Positions 12,413 to 25,999 of a DNA stretch of 64,000 bases are shown here, in pieces. Positions within the stretch are counted from its first letter, which is position 1. Each line of letters opens with the position of its first letter. Source of the stretch: Paulownia fortunei. Taxonomy: Eukaryota > Streptophyta > Magnoliopsida > Lamiales > Paulowniaceae. Both the position numbers and the translations under genes were made by a program. Below the pieces are notes generated by a model, which was not told the origin of the DNA, did no database searches, and was given only the letters and a program-made list of their open reading frames with translations. The stretch covers positions 4,030,001 to 4,094,000 of the forward strand of contig CM033111.1 in the NCBI GenBank assembly GCA_019321725.1, given 5' to 3'.

Positions 12413-13529
12413 TATTTTATATTTCCTAAAAAAAAGCGTCAAATCAATTTCATTAATGAAATTTTACAACTCACTAATTAATGTATATTTTCATTTTTAA
12501 TCCATTTCTCAGGAAAATTTCTCAAAAAAAAAAAAAAAAACATTTTAACAAAATAAAATTGAAAATGAATCCCAACATAGTTGCAAGTATACTCAGAAAT
12601 GATTCCTTGGTTGACAAGAGTTGTATCATATCCTAGATTTCAAGTTTCTTCCAAGAATATGTTCCATCAACTGTCCTCTTTTTTATGTTTGGTGATTGGT
12701 CCCGTGAAAATTGAAATGAAAGGGCAGCCACTTATCATCATCCCATTCCCCATATCATCAAATGTTTTTTCTGCCACAATCATATCTCCTCTTGTCAGCG
12801 TTTTCTTGTTTTTTTTTTCTCAATCGCCCACCAATGGCTTATGTTTGCGTATGTATATTCTCTATTTGCTACCATTGAAATAGGATTGAGATCAATATAA
12901 TCCTTGTAAAGGGAAATGAACCTAAAACTTACAAAATAAAGAATTTTCTATCGCTAACCCAATTTTATTGATTGAAGATCTCAAGAAGTACTTGGGAGTA
13001 ATTTTTCTCCCATTTTATGATAGTTAAAGTGCTACTTGTTGTATGTAGTGAGATTAAATTATATACTTTTAATGATTCATATACTGTAAATAGGAGATCA
13101 CCTATATAAGTGTGAAAAATGATTGTTTCAACGAAATATTTATGAATCCAAAATGTTGTCCAACGGCAAAACGAACACAACTGTGAGAACTAAAAATATT
13201 AAAAATATTATTGTGTGGATACTATTGTTTTGGTTTATACCAACAGCTGAACAGTTTAAAATATCGCGCTACTGAGCAACCTAGTAAATCCGATAAGCCA
13301 CAACCTATTTCACCCGATGCAATAGCTTCTTGCATAGACTCTTTTCAATGTTTGTATATGCATTAATTTCATTCATGTAGAGAATTTTCAGAAATTGGTA
13401 TTGAAAATTGGGTTTTAACTCAACTTTAACCAATAAATTAAGTGGATTCTATTTTATAAAAATATATATAAATTGATTAAACATAATCTACGCCGTGAGA
13501 AGATAAGTATAGTGTATTTGATTTCTCAA

Positions 13530-14300
13530 AATTAATTTTGGGTGAATGAGAAATTAATGAATAAAATAAACCACTTAAACAAATAGTTGAACATGAAAAG
13601 TTGAGAATGTGAAAAATCAAAATCCCACATTGAAAAAATGAAGCAATTTTGTCTTACATATATAGAATCCCGCTTTAGTAAGGAGTAATCAAGTGGAGCT
13701 CTCTTATGGTGCACTATAGTGGCATTTTGGCTAGCTTTAGCTAACTCAAGGTGCACTTTGCACATACTCTTCATCTCTTGCACATACGCATCATCTTGAG
13801 GGGCCTTAAATTTTTCATAAATTGAATCAAAAAAATTCAGTGTGGCTTGTGGCTAGTGTTCGTTGATGTGGTGGATTCATTCGATTGGCACACGCATGAC
13901 ATGACAACGTGCACAACTACTGATAAGGCGCGTCCAAAGGTTGTGAGTGAACCGAATCATTGACATATTTGTTCGGTTAGTAAGGGCTCACCATAAGGGT
14001 ATGGACCTTAGCAAATAGATGCGATCGGATGGTTGAAATTGATCCTTGGCAAGCGGTTTACTATAAGAGTGTGACTTTTCGTATAGGAATACAATCATAC
14101 GGCTCAAATTGATTTGGATCGAAAATTGCACCCACTCACAAATTGACACTGCAACTCTTTGAAATCTATAAAATGGAACCCCACATTTCATTATTTTCAT
14201 CTCATTTATTTTCTTTGTAGTGCTGCTATCACAAGATATAAAATCGTTGCATTTTGAGAAGTGATTGTTATATTCTGTAAGCACCAAATGCAGGGCAATT
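13530..14300 (+). mobile_element. LTR-like remnant, possible solo LTR
   Basis: AATCCCACATTG, TATAGAATCCC and AGTAAGGAGTAATCAAGTGG are followed by a promoter-like TATAAAATGGAACCCCAC near 14168 and a T/C-rich stretch ending near TCTGTAAGCACC. This layout is typical of plant LTRs. No gag-pol sequence lies next to it. Boundaries and target duplication were not established. Confidence 0.4.
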
Positions 14301-14414
14301 TTATTTTTAAAAAAAAAAAAATTTAACTTCTGCTTTGATTTTAAACTGTTATTCTGCCAAGATATTCGATATTACACCTATTAAACTTCCCAACAACAAT
14401 TACTATACAGGTCC

Positions 14415-14560
14415 ACTTGTGATGCTGCAGTTCCTGCAATATAATCGGGTTGTTATTTTGGGAATTAAGATTGTGCCAACAATTACCATACAGGTCAGCT
14501 TGTGACACTGCAGTTCCTGCAATATAATCAGGTTGTTATTTTGGGAATAAAGATTGTGCC
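14415..14560. repeat. 83-bp tandem duplication
   Basis: CTGCAGTTCCTGCAATATAA occurs at 14425 and 14508. Both copies continue TCGGGTTGTTATTTTGGGAA or TCAGGTTGTTATTTTGGGAA, then (T/A)TAAAGATTGTGCC-like sequence. They are nearly identical, so the duplication is fairly recent. Confidence 0.9.
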
Positions 14561-14769
14561 TGTCCGCATTGAGTATTTGAGAATTAAAATTTTTAAATTT
14601 ATAATAATAATTTCTTTTAGTTATATAGGAAAATTTATTGGGAGTGTATCATCGCTTAGGAGTCTTGGTCGAGCAATTAATGCAGGAGTTTGAATCTATT
14701 GAATTTGTTTGAAGCCAATGCAAACATAGAGTATTGGGTATTTTTATATATTCTCTGTAATTTGATGAA

Positions 14770-15130
14770 GAACGCTTGAATTAGAGAGTGTTTGCAGAAG
14801 CGAATAAATTTCATAAAATATGTTATGAAGTGTTTGAGAGCTAAGATGTCATTAAATTTTGTAAAATTTTTAAGAGATGGGTTATGATCTTATAAGTTAT
14901 TTTTAAAATAAAAAATAATAATAATTTATTTTTAAAATCTTAATAAACTCCTTTAACTTTTGAACATACTATTATAACTAATATCATATAAAATTCATAA
15001 TTTTATTTTATCCAAACAATTTAAATACTCATTTTTAAAATAAAATATCTTATAAACTTCAAAAATATTTTATAGATTATAAAAATTTATAAGATTTATT
15101 AAATAAATTTAGCCAAAACACCCTCTTAGT
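14770..15130. mobile_element. MITE-like element with short inverted ends
   Basis: The left end TTAGAGAGTGTTTG and the right end, reading AAGAGGGTGTTTTGG on the minus strand, form imperfect terminal inverted repeats around an AT-rich core. A related end, TTAGAGAATGTTTGGCTAAA, occurs near 28260. The pattern suggests a hAT-type MITE, but the superfamily is not proven. Confidence 0.45.
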
Positions 15131-15802
15131 TCAGAAAAAAATTCTTTATTTAATGTATCTAAAGCTATAAAGACCCTCTCGGTGTAAGATTTGGTACACA
15201 AATTATACAAAGTTGACTCTTAAGGGACTATATATTTCTTCATATTTCGTTTCTCTAACGACGTGAATTCACCATACCCAAGTAAACATGCAAGTAATAT
15301 AGAAGAGCAAACTTGGGTCATCAAAATAAAAGTTGTTTTGCAGGCAAAATCTGGAACAAACTTGGGTTAAAAAATAAAAAATAAAAAATAGGAAAGAGCA
15401 AACTTGTTTTGCACATTGAGTAACAAGATAGCTCTAACTTAGAATTGTCTTCTTGCCGATGTAGCAACAGAACACTGACAGCAGAACCAAGGTTTCCTTC
15501 TTGAGGGGGGCCTAAGCCAATATATCGATTGCTTTCATTCTCAGTGAACTACTTAATTTAAGTCCAGTAAAAAATACTAGTATATTAATACCAATGCAAG
15601 TAAAGTATTAGAATAAAAACAAAAATGAAAAACTACTTACATTCTATCTAAATTTGAACCACAAGGGAAGAATATTGACTCCAAGTATTCAACAAACAAA
15701 AACGAGCATAAATTTATCTAATTTATAATTATTTAGATAAATTCCAATCGAGAATTAAATTAACATTCACAATAATCAAGATTAAAAGACAAGCTTCCCA
15801 CA

Positions 15803-18800
15803 TTACTTTCCTCCCTTTGCATAACTATCTCGCAATGTAACAGTCCGATTAAATACAAGCTTTTCAGGAGAGGAGTCCTTGTCAACCACAAAATAGCCTG
15901 AACAGATTGAAATGGAGAAAAAAATGAACTACGACAAATCATGGTACAATAAGCAGATAATAAGACATCATTGTTCCTTGCAAACTCGGTGGTTCCGTTA
16001 CAGTTAACAATATTAAAACATTGAAAAGGATGATCCCCATTTAGAAAGACTTATATACGCAATTAAAATGTGGTGCCACAAATCTCATGTTTATCGGGTG
16101 CTTTTTCGATTCTTTTCTTTTTTTGTTTTTGTTTTTTAGCATTGGTTTTCATGGCCAGTAAATGGTTGGGGGTGAGAATTGGAAAGAAATGGTGAGAGGG
16201 TAAAACTGAAATTAAAACTCCATTCCCTAGTGTGCTAAGAAAGGGGCTGGATCCAATGTCCATCCACGCACTGCACACAATCAAGGCATCTAATAAAGCT
16301 AATACAATAACTATAATCAAGTGTTAATAGTTCAGAACAATATATATGCGTTGTATATCATTTTTCAAGAGTTAAATGCTCAAAGTGTAAGGGCAATATT
16401 TGTGTGATGCCCAATGATAAAAGGTTGGAGGGTTAAAAGATTTACCTAGTCTTTCAAACTGAAATCTGTCTCCAATCGCAGCATTTTTTAGTGAAGGTAC
16501 AGCATAAGCATCTGTTATGGCAACTTTAGAATGTGGATTCAGATCACCAAGCCAATCATCAAGTTCAGCAGGGTTCTGTTTGCAATACAAACAACTGAGC
16601 TTATACATATTCAAAGCAAGTTTCAAGGCACGCAAACTCCAACAAAGAAAAAAGTAGTGTCGAAAGGCAAAATGTTCCAACCTCAGAAATGAAGAGTTTG
16701 TCAAACAATCTGACTTCCACCTTAAGTGGATTAACCCCTAGTGAAGATTCTGCAACCCAGTGTAGAACCCCCTGAAGATCAGAATATCAAAGTAATGAGA
16801 GAAAATTTGAGAATCTAAAACTTTCAATCACCTTTACAACAATGAATGCAAGACTACCTTTGGTTTGGTTTTCTTTGAAGGATCATACTCAGCACGAATT
16901 TCGAGAATAGTCTCATTATCATCACCAAAAATTACCTCTGTGCACTTAATAGGAAATGCATACCTAAATCAGAAAAGAAGCACAATTTAGCATTACATGC
17001 AACTTCTACACAAATTTCTGAAGAAATTGCAAGTATAAGCACCTCAAGAGGACAGATTTGCGAGGAGCAAGTCCATAATAATCTTTAGAATCTTTCATCC
17101 GGAAATCCGATTGCTCAATGTACACAACCTTAGAAAAGGGGACCTTGACAAGAGCAGGAAAGGAAAAATGTCAAACAACTATAATCAACAATCTCAATTA
17201 TAGTAATTATAGCATCAATAAGTTGCATCAGATACAAAGATGATGAAGTAACAACCACAGAAATGGCATAAGGCATTCATATCAACAAATAATGTTGTTC
17301 AGCAGACTAACCCAACATTAATATATAAAAACAATAAAAGAAGCCAATGTTACAGGTTCAAAATAGTCATCAACACAAATGCATTCTCACCTTATAAAAT
17401 GAAGAAGCATCATCTGCTGGAGCATCAGGCCATTTCTTTGCATCAAGGTCCATAATAGAGGCATCCATGTTCGTAATGACAACCTTAAATAAAGGAATCA
17501 ATGAAACATCATAAATGGTTTCTATATGCAAAATTTGTATATGTTGCACACAGACAAAGACAAGCAGCAAGTACAGACTATCCACTTACAAACATAAATG
17601 TCTGCGGGCAAGATACAAACCTTCAGTGGATTTAGCACAACCATTGTACGAGCAGTCGTTTTGTTCAGTTCTTCCCTTATATGGTACTCTAGGCGATCTA
17701 GACGTATCATACTACAGTCACTGCAACATAGAAATTAACACAATCATCAGAGAACATGGAGAGAAGCATAATTGTGAAGCACAACACAGTGCATACAGTA
17801 AAAGAAATTCAACCTTCTAGTGATTCCAATTCCTCGAACAAAAGCATTTATGGAAGTTGAAGTTACCCCTCTACGCCGCAATCCAGCGAGAGTCATGAGA
17901 CGAGGATCATCCCAACCATCAACCCACCTTTCTGTTACAAGACGATTTAACTGCAGTAACATGTAGCTAAGGGTCACTTCTAAAAGACAAGGAGCACATG
18001 AAATTGAAATATTACTCGTGATCTTTCCCAAACTTCATGCCACCTTACGCTTCGACATCACTGTGTTGGAGATATTCAATCGGGAATATTCCCACACATA
18101 AGGTTGGTAAAGGCCCAGCGCATCTAATAACCAGTAGTATGATGCTCGACGTGTCTCAAATTCTAGTGTGCACAGCTGCATTGAACAATTGATCTCAAAA
18201 GATTTAGAAGGTATAGTAACTCTTATGGCATACACCAATATATGTACCAGTTCTTAAGAAACAGAATTTCAGGAGAAAGCTTCCTACCTGTTCTTTTTAC
18301 AAGTTCAGAGGAAAAGTCGTAAGAGAACCTTATTAAAAAATAGAGAGCTTCTTTATGCCGAGAATCATTTACCATTTAAAAGATGAACTATATACCGAAA
18401 AAAGAGGTTCTCTAAAGATGCTGCAAGAAAATGTAAATCAGTAAAAAGATTTCCAATAGCAAAGTGACATACCGAATGAGTTATGTTTTCAAGAGAGTCA
18501 ACAATGCAATGTGCGTAATCATAACTTGGATAGATGCACCACTTGTCTCCAGCATGTGGATGAGGCGTGAACTGGATTAATGGATATTAAGAGAAGAATG
18601 TTAGTAACTCTATTGAGTTCCATGAGTCACAGGCGTTCGTGTTCAAACAATTACCTTGATACGATAAGCAATTAGGTCATACATATTGAAATTATCATTC
18701 TGCATATCCTGTTTCATTCGTAATGTTGCTTTCCCTTCATCAATCAATCCCCTCTTCATGTCATCAAACAATTTTAGAGATTCTTCCATCGGCCTATCTC

Positions 18801-21800
18801 TCCAGGGACTGTTCATCTTCTTTTCTCTGTATTCTTTTATCTCATCAGGTGTCTGCATTAAGCAGCAAGACATTCTTTGTCACGGAGAAAGAAATAAACT
18901 GTTACCAACCACATTCTAGCATTAGAACTTGTAATTAGCTCAAGAATGGCCGAGTGTAACGTAAAAAATTGACAATCAGCAAGGAAGTTCAATAACAATC
19001 CGGCCCAAAATAATGAGTGTTTTGCAAGAACCAACCTGGTGATCCACATAAGCATGACCTCGTCGTATTAATTCCACTGCAAGTTCATAGAGTTATTGGA
19101 AATAATCACTGGTGTAGGTGATCTGAAAAATTGTGACATATATTAAAAGCTGCCCATGCACTAAACGATTAAACATTTGGGAAGAAAATTATACCTTAAA
19201 GGGCTCCCACCCCATCCATCCAACAATTTCTTCAATATGATCAATATATTCCTTTTTTTCAGCTTCTGGGTTGGTATCATCATACCTGTATATCAAAACT
19301 AAGTTTAGATAACAAGGGGGCCTCTTCATCTTTTCCAGTCAAATAAAACAAGCCAAATGATAAACTGGAGAACTACATAACAAAAATTTCAAACTGATTC
19401 TAGCGAAAGGAATAACTAAACAATGAACTGCAGTCACTTTCACATGCATATCAATTGTTAAAATCTTGGCGAACTCATGGCAATGATCCTGAAATTGAAG
19501 CAGATTTTTATTTTGGTTGGGTTTATTCATGACTACCAATAATGCTTCTTCTAAATAGGCTGTTTATAAACTATCATCTCAAACAAATGATCCTCATGAA
19601 GAGCACTGTTACTTAGAGCAAATAATTCAGTCATTTTCCTTGAAAGATCACATTCCCTAGCCACCACCACAGCAAAAACAAAAGGAAGAGAAAGAGATAA
19701 CATTTTATGCAGAAAAAAAAATCCAAGTAGATTCAGAATATATCAGAAAATCATTTAAGAGGGAAAAAAAGAGAGAGTTTGGGGCGGGCCGGTGGGGGGA
19801 GGGATGTATAGAAGCATTCCTGACCTCAGGTAGCAGCATCCACCTCTCTCTTTTGCTAGGCCGAAGTCCACAAACATAGCCTACACAATTGGTTTAACAG
19901 ATAAGAAAAAGAACTAAAGTCCCAAATACATACAAACAACCTCACAGATTAATTAGGGAATTCAATCACCTTGGCATGACCTATATGCAGATATCCATTG
20001 GGTTCAGGTGGAAAGCGGGTAAAAACTTTTCCTCCAGTGACCTTCAAGTGTTTATCAAGTATTTCCTTTGAATTGCTAGCCCTAAGCACAGGACGATCAC
20101 TGAAATAAATTTCTGTATGCACCTGGAAATCAGCTAGCACAGATGAGAATCAGTTGAAATTCATTTTCACAAACAGTAAGGAATGGCAAAGAGGACAGTA
20201 TAAGCAGCTGAAGCTTCAATTTTTAGCTTGAAACGAAAAATCAATGTTCAAAGACATATATGGGCTTCAATTTGAGATCAATTATGATAGCATATGACGG
20301 TAAACCATTTCATATTGTTAGATATTTAAATCTATGAACCTGTCATCTGAAAGCAATTAATTCATTGCAATATCCCCACCCAACTCAATTGACATATTAA
20401 TGAATATATAAAAATAAAAAGCCTTGTTAGAAAATATTGATTATTGTGTTCATGTCGGACATTTCAGAGGGAGGGTAGTGGGGTTTAAATCAAGACAATC
20501 AACTAAAGCTAATTTTAAAGATGTTAAACAGAGTCATATATCATATGGAGAGATTTAAATGGTTTAACTTAGCAGGAACACAAAGAGAAGATAATTTTGT
20601 CTTGGCCTCAGAAGAGAGATTATCATTATCATACCAAAGACTTCATCCAAATCGTGCACCTTAGTGAATGAAAAGCTGCTAACAAGCAATAAGCATTTGA
20701 TCATGTCCCAAGTTATTCATCTCCAGAAGAGAAGAAACAATATGAAACATGAGAATATGTTCCGAAGGGAAGAGTGTTGGAGAATTTGATGTAATAGGCA
20801 AGAATATGGATTTTGCTCAAGTCTTGGGGAAAAAAAAAATGATGTGTTTTCAGTTCAATTTACTCCAGACATATACATATGCTTATTTTTCCTCTGCAAT
20901 CCCTCATATGGAGGAGTAGCGATGAATCCAAGATCAGTTTGCTAGCTTAAGAACCATGAATTCCCACACTTATACACTTCAAAATCTGTACAGATTTTTC
21001 ATTGAAATTTTTCTAATACTATAACTTGGAGTTAATATGTCCAGATTTGAAGTCAATACAAACCACTATAATTCTTCTAATGCTATAAATTTGAGATGTT
21101 TGGTAGAAAATTGAGAGGTAGTAAAGTTTAATCTCGATTTGAGATGCAATCCAAACCCTTGGGTGATGCCATAGGACTCCAATTCGATTCCTACGGCTTA
21201 TTCTTATTCCACTATAGTATTTTTTTTTTCATCTTTCCAAAAATTACAGATTTGAAGTCAATACAAACCACTATAATTCTTCTAATGCTATAAATTTGAG
21301 ATGTTTGGTAGAAAATTGAGAGGTAGTAAAGTTTAATCTCGATTTGAGATGCAATCCAAACACTTGGGTGATGCCATAGGACTCCAATTTGATTACTACA
21401 GCTTATTCTTATTCCACTATAGTATTTTTTTTTTCATCTTTCCAAAAATTACAGACACCAGACAATTTTTAGCTTCTGTATCATGGTATCTTTGATTTGT
21501 AACTTTTCCCCTACAAAAATCTAAGCAATAAGGTTTCCAGATATGAAGTAGAGCTAAGCCAGTAAGTCATACAACAAACGAGGGTACAAATTAGTATTAG
21601 CTACCTTAAAGTTCTCCTCAGGTGAAGGAAATATTGAAAATGGGTTAATTTCTTCTTCAGATGGTTTTGGTGGAGCTGTCTCTTCAATAATAGCTTTATC
21701 CTGACAAATGGAAACACAAGGAAATGACTATAGCTTATACACTACAGTTTGCAAAAATTAATTTAGCTAACGAATCAAAGAGCACCATAAACTGCCATCC

Positions 21801-24800
21801 ACCATATAAATCAGGTAAAATAGGCCGACAAGAAGAGAGACCAAAAGACATACAATTGCCAGTTGTGACCGTGCAATTATGTGCAAATTGAAACCCAGAG
21901 TTTCAAAAAACACCAATACAAAACCCATATTGTGGTGTATTTGAAAAAAAAAATATAAAGCAACTCCGCTCACCTCAGCTTTTATAGACTTCTCTTTTTT
22001 CTTTTTCGTGGGCTTCTCATCGTCTGCAGCTGTTCTTTCACCAAGTAGCGCATACAATTTGGTATCAATAATTTGCTGGTGCCAAAAAGTGACCCATTCA
22101 GCAAATAAACAATGCAGAAAATGAAAAGGAACGTTCAATTCATTTTGTAGGTTACACATCTCTTGAGCAAGTAGAGTGCGAAGCAGGGCATGCAGCAGGT
22201 GTCAATAATTACCTTGACAATCTTTGGATCGGCCCACGGCTGCTTCTTTCTCACATAACCAAATAGTTCACCAACTGCATCCAACATAGTCAATCAAATA
22301 AAATGATCATCATCATAAAAATAAGACGAAAATCAAAAGAACCAGACATTTGATTGCATTAGAAGTTTGATAAGCTATCAAAATTTTCAAAAACTCCAAG
22401 CCAAAAGTACATTAAGCCTACATACACTGACAAAAAAGCAAATGTGAATTTGTTTCCTGTGTTTGTGAAGTATACCGCATATTATAGTATCCATAGTACA
22501 AGCCTTTAGAAATTAGTCAAGGTGTCAAAGCCAACCAAAGTCCAGAAAAAGCTAATAAGATTGCAATTTAGGCATCAGTTTACTTCTCTCCTTCAAATCT
22601 TTATGTGTCCCGCATTTCCTGGAACTGAGACATCAAGACCTAACGTGCAGGCCACGCAGCAGTACTACAACACTAAATTAGTGTAAGCAACATAAAAAGT
22701 GATGGTATCAATGTCCAAGCACTCAACATGCAAAATCTGCTAGTCAACTACCTAATTACCTATGCATAATGGAGCCCATGCATAAAGACAAGCTGCATAC
22801 TGATCGACTCACAAGATCCTTGGTTTCCACAATCCACCCTTTTCGTATATTTACATTTATAGAGACATTATCTCATAAATTGCTAATAATACCTCCAAAT
22901 TTTGTTTTGGCAAACCTTAAACAGCCATCATTGAATTAATCTATATCAAAAAACTTATAACATTTTAACTTTTGTGCATCCTAATGTAAACCAACCGTTT
23001 GTTCGATACCGCTGCTCCAAAATAACAGCTTTGTTCTCTTCAAATATCTTATCAACTGCATTTTCAACATCGTCCAGGGAGACCTCAATTCCTATTCACA
23101 AACCAAAAGAAATCAGTTAAGAGGATTACATAGATGAAAACAGTTGGTTTATAAAAAATATGTATGGAAGGAATAATGCATTAAAAGAGACAAGAGACAA
23201 ATCAATCTCAAATTATGCCACTCCAGATGGATATTTATATATTTATGCGCATAAGTTCCTCAGATTAATAATTTGAAGATGACTGTAAAATTCTGTGTTA
23301 AAAATGCTGCACTACCCAAAATCTCAATCTAACTCAAAATCTTCACTGCTTTAAAATATATCAGGAGCAATAATCCTTTTGTCATACCAACACCACATGC
23401 AGCTTCAAAATTGTCAACATTCAAGTTGTCAGAAGCAGTAGCAGCAAGAAATGAAAAGGCAGCTTCCAATTGAGCAGGAGTTTTAACCTGTGCCAATAAA
23501 ACTGATTAACAAGTGGTATGCAAGTTCCCAAAAATAAAAGGGACAGTAAAGAACATACATGAAAAGTAACTATCAAGGCATCAACAAGAAGAAAATGCGA
23601 AAAATTCAGATTCAAACCTTTGATGAAACAATATATTTAACCAATGTAGGTCGATGCACAAGAGCATTTGCAGGGAATTTTGTAGCGACCTGCCAAGAAA
23701 AAAAAAAGTATCATATCTTTTCCATTCATGCAAGAAAACAAACAGCACCTCGTTCAGTGCATACGGTATATTCAACTTGAAGATGTCTTCAAATTTTAAG
23801 AATAAACAATCAGCTATGCAACACTAACAAGTATCAGCCATCCTATGAGTATTGAATTTGTAATGAAAATGTGTTGGAACTATTTTCAGTATCACAGAAG
23901 TGAACAATAAATAAAGCCTCTAGCTTTCTTTTTTCAAATAGCTTAAAAAGAAACAAGAAATTACATAAAGTGTAGAGTGAGGAACCAAACCACTCCAGTG
24001 GAAGAGCTTATGAACAAACCAGATACATGTGCCACAAACTACGAACTTACTGTATAAAGTAGATTTCCAACTGTCCGATCACAACCATCAGTTACAGCCG
24101 CCTGAAATACAGCATTCAAGATGAACTATGTAACTTCTATATGCACAAAAGCTTATATATTAGCAACCTTAATTTGAATCAAAAGCTTAAATCCAACATT
24201 GTGTTACATTATGACAAACTGCACAATAATCATCAAAAAGTTAACAATACAAGGGGAAAAAGGAAACCAATTGATCAGATTTTCCTCATTTTCACACTTT
24301 TGCAATTTTATGATCATTATAAATCTCCCAAGTGATAAAACATAGACAACATAGATTAACTGATCCAATTAGTCCTCTAGTCAATACATAAGAGCATGTA
24401 TCTGCATGTCTTTTCAGATTAAATTTGTTTCTGACCTCAATATGAAACAAAAAGAGGCAGAATTATAACTTCAAAAAATTTAAAAAAAAAAAACCTGAGT
24501 ATACTTAAAACTCATTATACGCACACAGGCGTCAGTTGGTGTCCCATAAAAATAAGGTATCTGCTTTTCTGCAGTTTGAAAAAAAAAAACAGAAAGCAAA
24601 GCCTCACCTTTAAACTAAACAAGGTATTCATTCAATATTTTTTTGTTTTATCTGATTTTCCGTGGTATCTCTGTATAGAAATATGCAATTTTTGGATTAC
24701 ATAACAAAAAAATAATAATATACACAGAAATAAAATAGTACATAGTATTTTATATGAACTTTTTTAATTCAGTTTTACATTAACTGAATTTTAATCCAGA

Positions 24801-25305
24801 AAAATCTACAAATTAACTCAGTAATAAAAATTATATTCCAAATCAAAATCTTCATTTCTTATCCATCCAAGAAACACAATAGAGGATTATGGAATTTCAA
24901 GATGTGATACTTAAATCCACATGCAAAAGCAAAAACTTAAAGACTGACAAATTCCACATAGATTGACCGATTCTAACCCAAAGATGAAACAAAATTACCC
25001 TTTTTTCAATAACCAATTTTCACTTTGTTCTAATTTTCCTAGCAACCCATTACAAAACAACAAACTCTAACAATAAATTAACAAAACCCCACATGCATAA
25101 ACAATAAATCAAAATAATCGCTTATACAACATAATTACACAAATAAACATGCAAATATACATACCTCGTAAATGACTGCGGTGAGATTAGCAGTGACCTT
25201 ATTATTAGCAACCGTGTTTTTCGCTGTCCTTTCATCTAAACCAATCTTCAGAAACAAATCCAAAGGCTTCTCGCCGCCACTCTCACTCTCGTTTTTTCCC
25301 ACCAT
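15803..25305 (-). CDS. OVA9-like (GlnRS): Cytosolic glutaminyl-tRNA synthetase, interrupted by an in-frame TAA at codon 350
   Basis: This class I synthetase charges tRNA-Gln for cytosolic translation. Exons in transcription order: 25165-25305, 24051-24101, 23618-23689, 23388-23487, 22996-23091, 22213-22274, 21974-22075, 21605-21700, 19970-20122, 19825-19880, 19195-19285, 19036-19122, 18655-18852, 18473-18571, 18044-18175, 17814-17950, 17621-17720, 17391-17483, 17043-17143, 16858-16963, 16682-16771, 16446-16575, 15803-15897. They total 2388 bases in one frame (796 codons), matching the roughly 795 residues of plant GlnRS. Seen in order: the eukaryotic N-terminal domain, a Lys-rich linker near 232, HIGH at 286-289, VMSKR at 507-511, then the anticodon-binding beta-barrels ending SYAKGGK. 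Codon 350 (19093-19095) is TAA where the family has a sense codon, probably Glu. Every other exon is clean. ATG 25320 is an alternative upstream start. Confidence 0.95.
21043..21452. repeat. 205-bp tandem duplication inside GlnRS intron 8
   Basis: AGATTTGAAGTCAATACAAA begins at 21043 and again at 21248. The two units are almost identical, with about four substitutions noticed (for example CCCTTGGG against CACTTGGG), so this is a recent duplication. It lies within the intron between 20123 and 21604 and does not affect coding sequence. Confidence 0.92.
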
Positions 25306-25434
25306 CTTTTTGTTTTGCAATTAATTTTGCTATATTAAAAAAATGAATGAAAAATTATAAACAAAAGTTTATTATATTCTATCACAGTAAAAGAATGTGT
25401 GAGTGCGTGTGTGGAAACTGGTATTAAAAATTTA

Positions 25435-25702
25435 AAACCCTAGTGAGTGAAAGAAAGATTGGAACATTCTGCTGCTGAGAATTTCCTTTTGGACAAAGGT
25501 TTTTGCTTGAGAATCAAATCAAGGGTCAGAAGCGGAATTTTCTTTTCATATCCTAATAATTTAAAGAAAATTTTCTTTATCGTGAGGAATATACGGGCCA
25601 ATGAGAGTGGAGATGGGCCCATGGATTAATGTAAAACCTATTTACAAAGTTTTAGGTATTGGGCCGATACATCATGCTAGACTCCTAGAATCGGTAAGCC
25701 CA
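25435..25702 (-). promoter_or_regulatory. GlnRS promoter region: telo-box and site II motifs
   Basis: AAACCCTA (telo-box) lies at 25435-25442, 130 bases before the start codon. Site II motifs (TGGGCC or TGGGCT) lie at 25614-25619, 25660-25665 and, on the opposite strand, 25697-25702. Telo-box plus site II is a known pairing in promoters of plant ribosomal-protein and translation genes, where TCP factors bind site II. Function here is inferred. Confidence 0.5.
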
Positions 25703-25999
25703 TTACAGCACATCCATACAAAATCTTTTGTGGAGCAAGAAAATTTGCCTTTCCAAGAAGATACAATTTGTTTTTCCTTTTTCATTTTTTATGAAGGCTT
25801 ACAGTGTCTAAGTTTGACATCTAAGAAAGCATTGTAGATATTCATTATGTGGGCCCCACATAAATCGAGGTTTATTGAGTATAATTTGAGATTAAATGAG
25901 TGTCAAAATCTATCAAATACAACATGAGATTAAAGAATTCGTCTAATTCTTTCTCATAACACATTGGAGGATGTTTGGTGAGAATTAAAGATATGTTAA

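Larger units (their letters stand above)
6833..15802. other. Intergenic region between MYB and GlnRS, repeat-rich
   Basis: No gene is supported. The two flanking genes point toward each other here. The region holds a large AT-rich foldback (8900-9865), an LTR-like remnant (about 9890-10340), several tandem duplications (10510-10715, 10838-11075, 11592-11940, 14415-14560), a SINE-like head (about 12028-12100), a small foldback MITE (12160-12412), a second LTR-like remnant (about 13530-14300) and a MITE-like element (14770-15130). Open frames between them have no family features. Confidence 0.7.

Noticed and set aside
19036..19122. Alternative splicing that would avoid the GlnRS stop codon
   Set aside because: The AG after CTTGC in the same exon gives Trp-Asn-stop, and skipping the whole 87-base exon would remove conserved catalytic-domain sequence. 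Neither restores a normal protein.
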